Below, piece by piece: positions 63,064 through 64,000 of a DNA stretch of 64,000 bases. Within the stretch, counting starts at the first letter, position 1; every line of letters begins with the position of its first letter. The notes below the pieces were generated by a model. That model was not told the DNA's origin, did not search any database, and saw only the letters and a list, made by a program, of their open reading frames with translations. A program made the position numbers and the translations under genes. Source of the stretch: Nymphaea colorata (taxonomy: Eukaryota; Streptophyta; Magnoliopsida; Nymphaeales; Nymphaeaceae); NCBI RefSeq assembly GCF_008831285.2, contig NC_045151.1:1299544-1363543 (forward strand), in the 5' to 3' direction.

Positions 63064-64000
63064 CTGCACAAAAATTATAGTCATGCCAATTAGAGGACTA
63101 CATATAGAATGTGTACTAAAATAGAGTCTTCCATGTAGTGATGGACAAAGTGTGAAGCCAACTCGGGCTCGACACAAGTTTAATCTTTAGAGGACTATCA
63201 ATATAATTTGTACTCAAGTAGTGTCTTCCATCTAGGGATGCACAACGAGTCGAGCCAATTCGAGCACGAGCTTGAGTTAAAACTCAAGGCATAAACAAGT
63301 GGAGTTTGAGTTACGCGAGCTAGATTTGCCTTGTGTCTTCCCTGTTTGTTAATCCTGAGGGGCATGCCAGTAATTTTTGTTAAATTTTAACACCCTTTTT
63401 GTGGTTTTCATTTTCATTTGAAGAAAAAAAAATATAAGAATCAAATGTCATTGGTTTAAACGAGTTTAAATGTCATGTCTTAAAGCTCGACTCAGTTCAA
63501 GTTTGGCTCACTCATAGTGCATCCCTACTTCCATGAAAAAAAAATTGTTCCGTCAGTAACTGATATCAAAGTTAGAAGGTCATGATATTCCAGAGTCTAG
63601 TAATCACAGTTGGAAAATCATGCAAGCTCTCAACTGCAGAACCGATTGTGGCTGTTATGGTAAAATGAACAACTAAGCAAATCAATTAATATTTTGCCAA
63701 TATCATTAGGCGTGGAAAGAATAACTTATCGGCCCACAAAATTCTTTTAGATAAATGGTGCCCCCCAAATAAATGTTACAGTTCATACAATTTTGAAAAA
63801 TTAAAAGTCTAAGAAAAATAGTAAGTAAAAGAATGAAAAAAAAAATGCATCCCCTGTCTATTTTGTGCAATTAAGGAAAGCAACCAATAGCATCCAATTT
63901 TTAACAAACAGCACTTGAATTATTCTAGGGTACTACAAAGCAAGGCCTCTGATCTCTCTCTCTCTCTCTCTCATGCGTTAATGAAAAATTTAATCATCAA
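63064..64000 (-). other. Intron 4 of TPST copy E, to window edge
   Basis: Follows copy C 25306-26450 closely, including the CTCGAG-type element (63160-63540), the GATAAATGGTGCCCCCC block and the terminal (CT)n at 63951-63972. Exon 4 is predicted roughly 0.7 kb beyond the edge. Confidence 0.7.

Overview
This is nuclear DNA of a flowering plant. The gene content is thin, AT-rich and split by many short-exon/long-intron structures. (TA)n, (GA/CT)n and (CA)n microsatellites are frequent, as are short inverted-repeat transposons. No bacterial operon logic, CRISPR array, rRNA or convincing tRNA is visible. Species cannot be fixed from the sequence.

The window is one tandem array of plant tyrosylprotein sulfotransferase (TPST) genes, all on the minus strand. 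Most tracts are diverged copies of one unit at different stages of decay. From left to right: (A) about 1-6560, a copy with its signal-peptide exon and exons 6-10 but without exons 2-5, and with its 3' end off the left edge; (B) about 10300-13660, a relic with exons 11-12 and a promoter; (C) 16447-32211, a complete 12-exon gene for a predicted 499-residue protein with a TATA box and a spliced 5' leader; (C') about 34980-35560, a promoter/leader fragment; (D) about 41060-47060, a copy deleted from intron 10 into exon 2 and without its start ATG; (D') about 48060-48360, an isolated exon-1 fragment; (E) about 53660 to the right edge, a copy whose nine visible exons are all open.

Copy C was assembled exon by exon. 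Every internal splice phase is consistent and the length matches the Arabidopsis enzyme as recalled. It has a signal peptide, a 5'-PAPS loop (HVPRTGG), a candidate catalytic His, a 3'-PAPS motif, luminal N-glycosylation sequons, one C-terminal membrane span and a short basic tail. This is the layout of the Golgi enzyme that sulfates tyrosines of secreted peptide hormones. One of its introns is best explained by a non-canonical GC-AG boundary.

Between the copies lie repeated flanking modules, a LINE fragment, several MITEs with readable target-site duplications, and a short divergently oriented reading frame of unknown identity ('X', ending LRLMDVQEIIL...GAPAVN) beside three TPST promoter blocks. 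The most interesting material is the array history: repeated loss of catalytic exons while promoters and end exons persist, plus the unidentified X fragment. Comparisons with Arabidopsis TPST are from memory and no database was searched.
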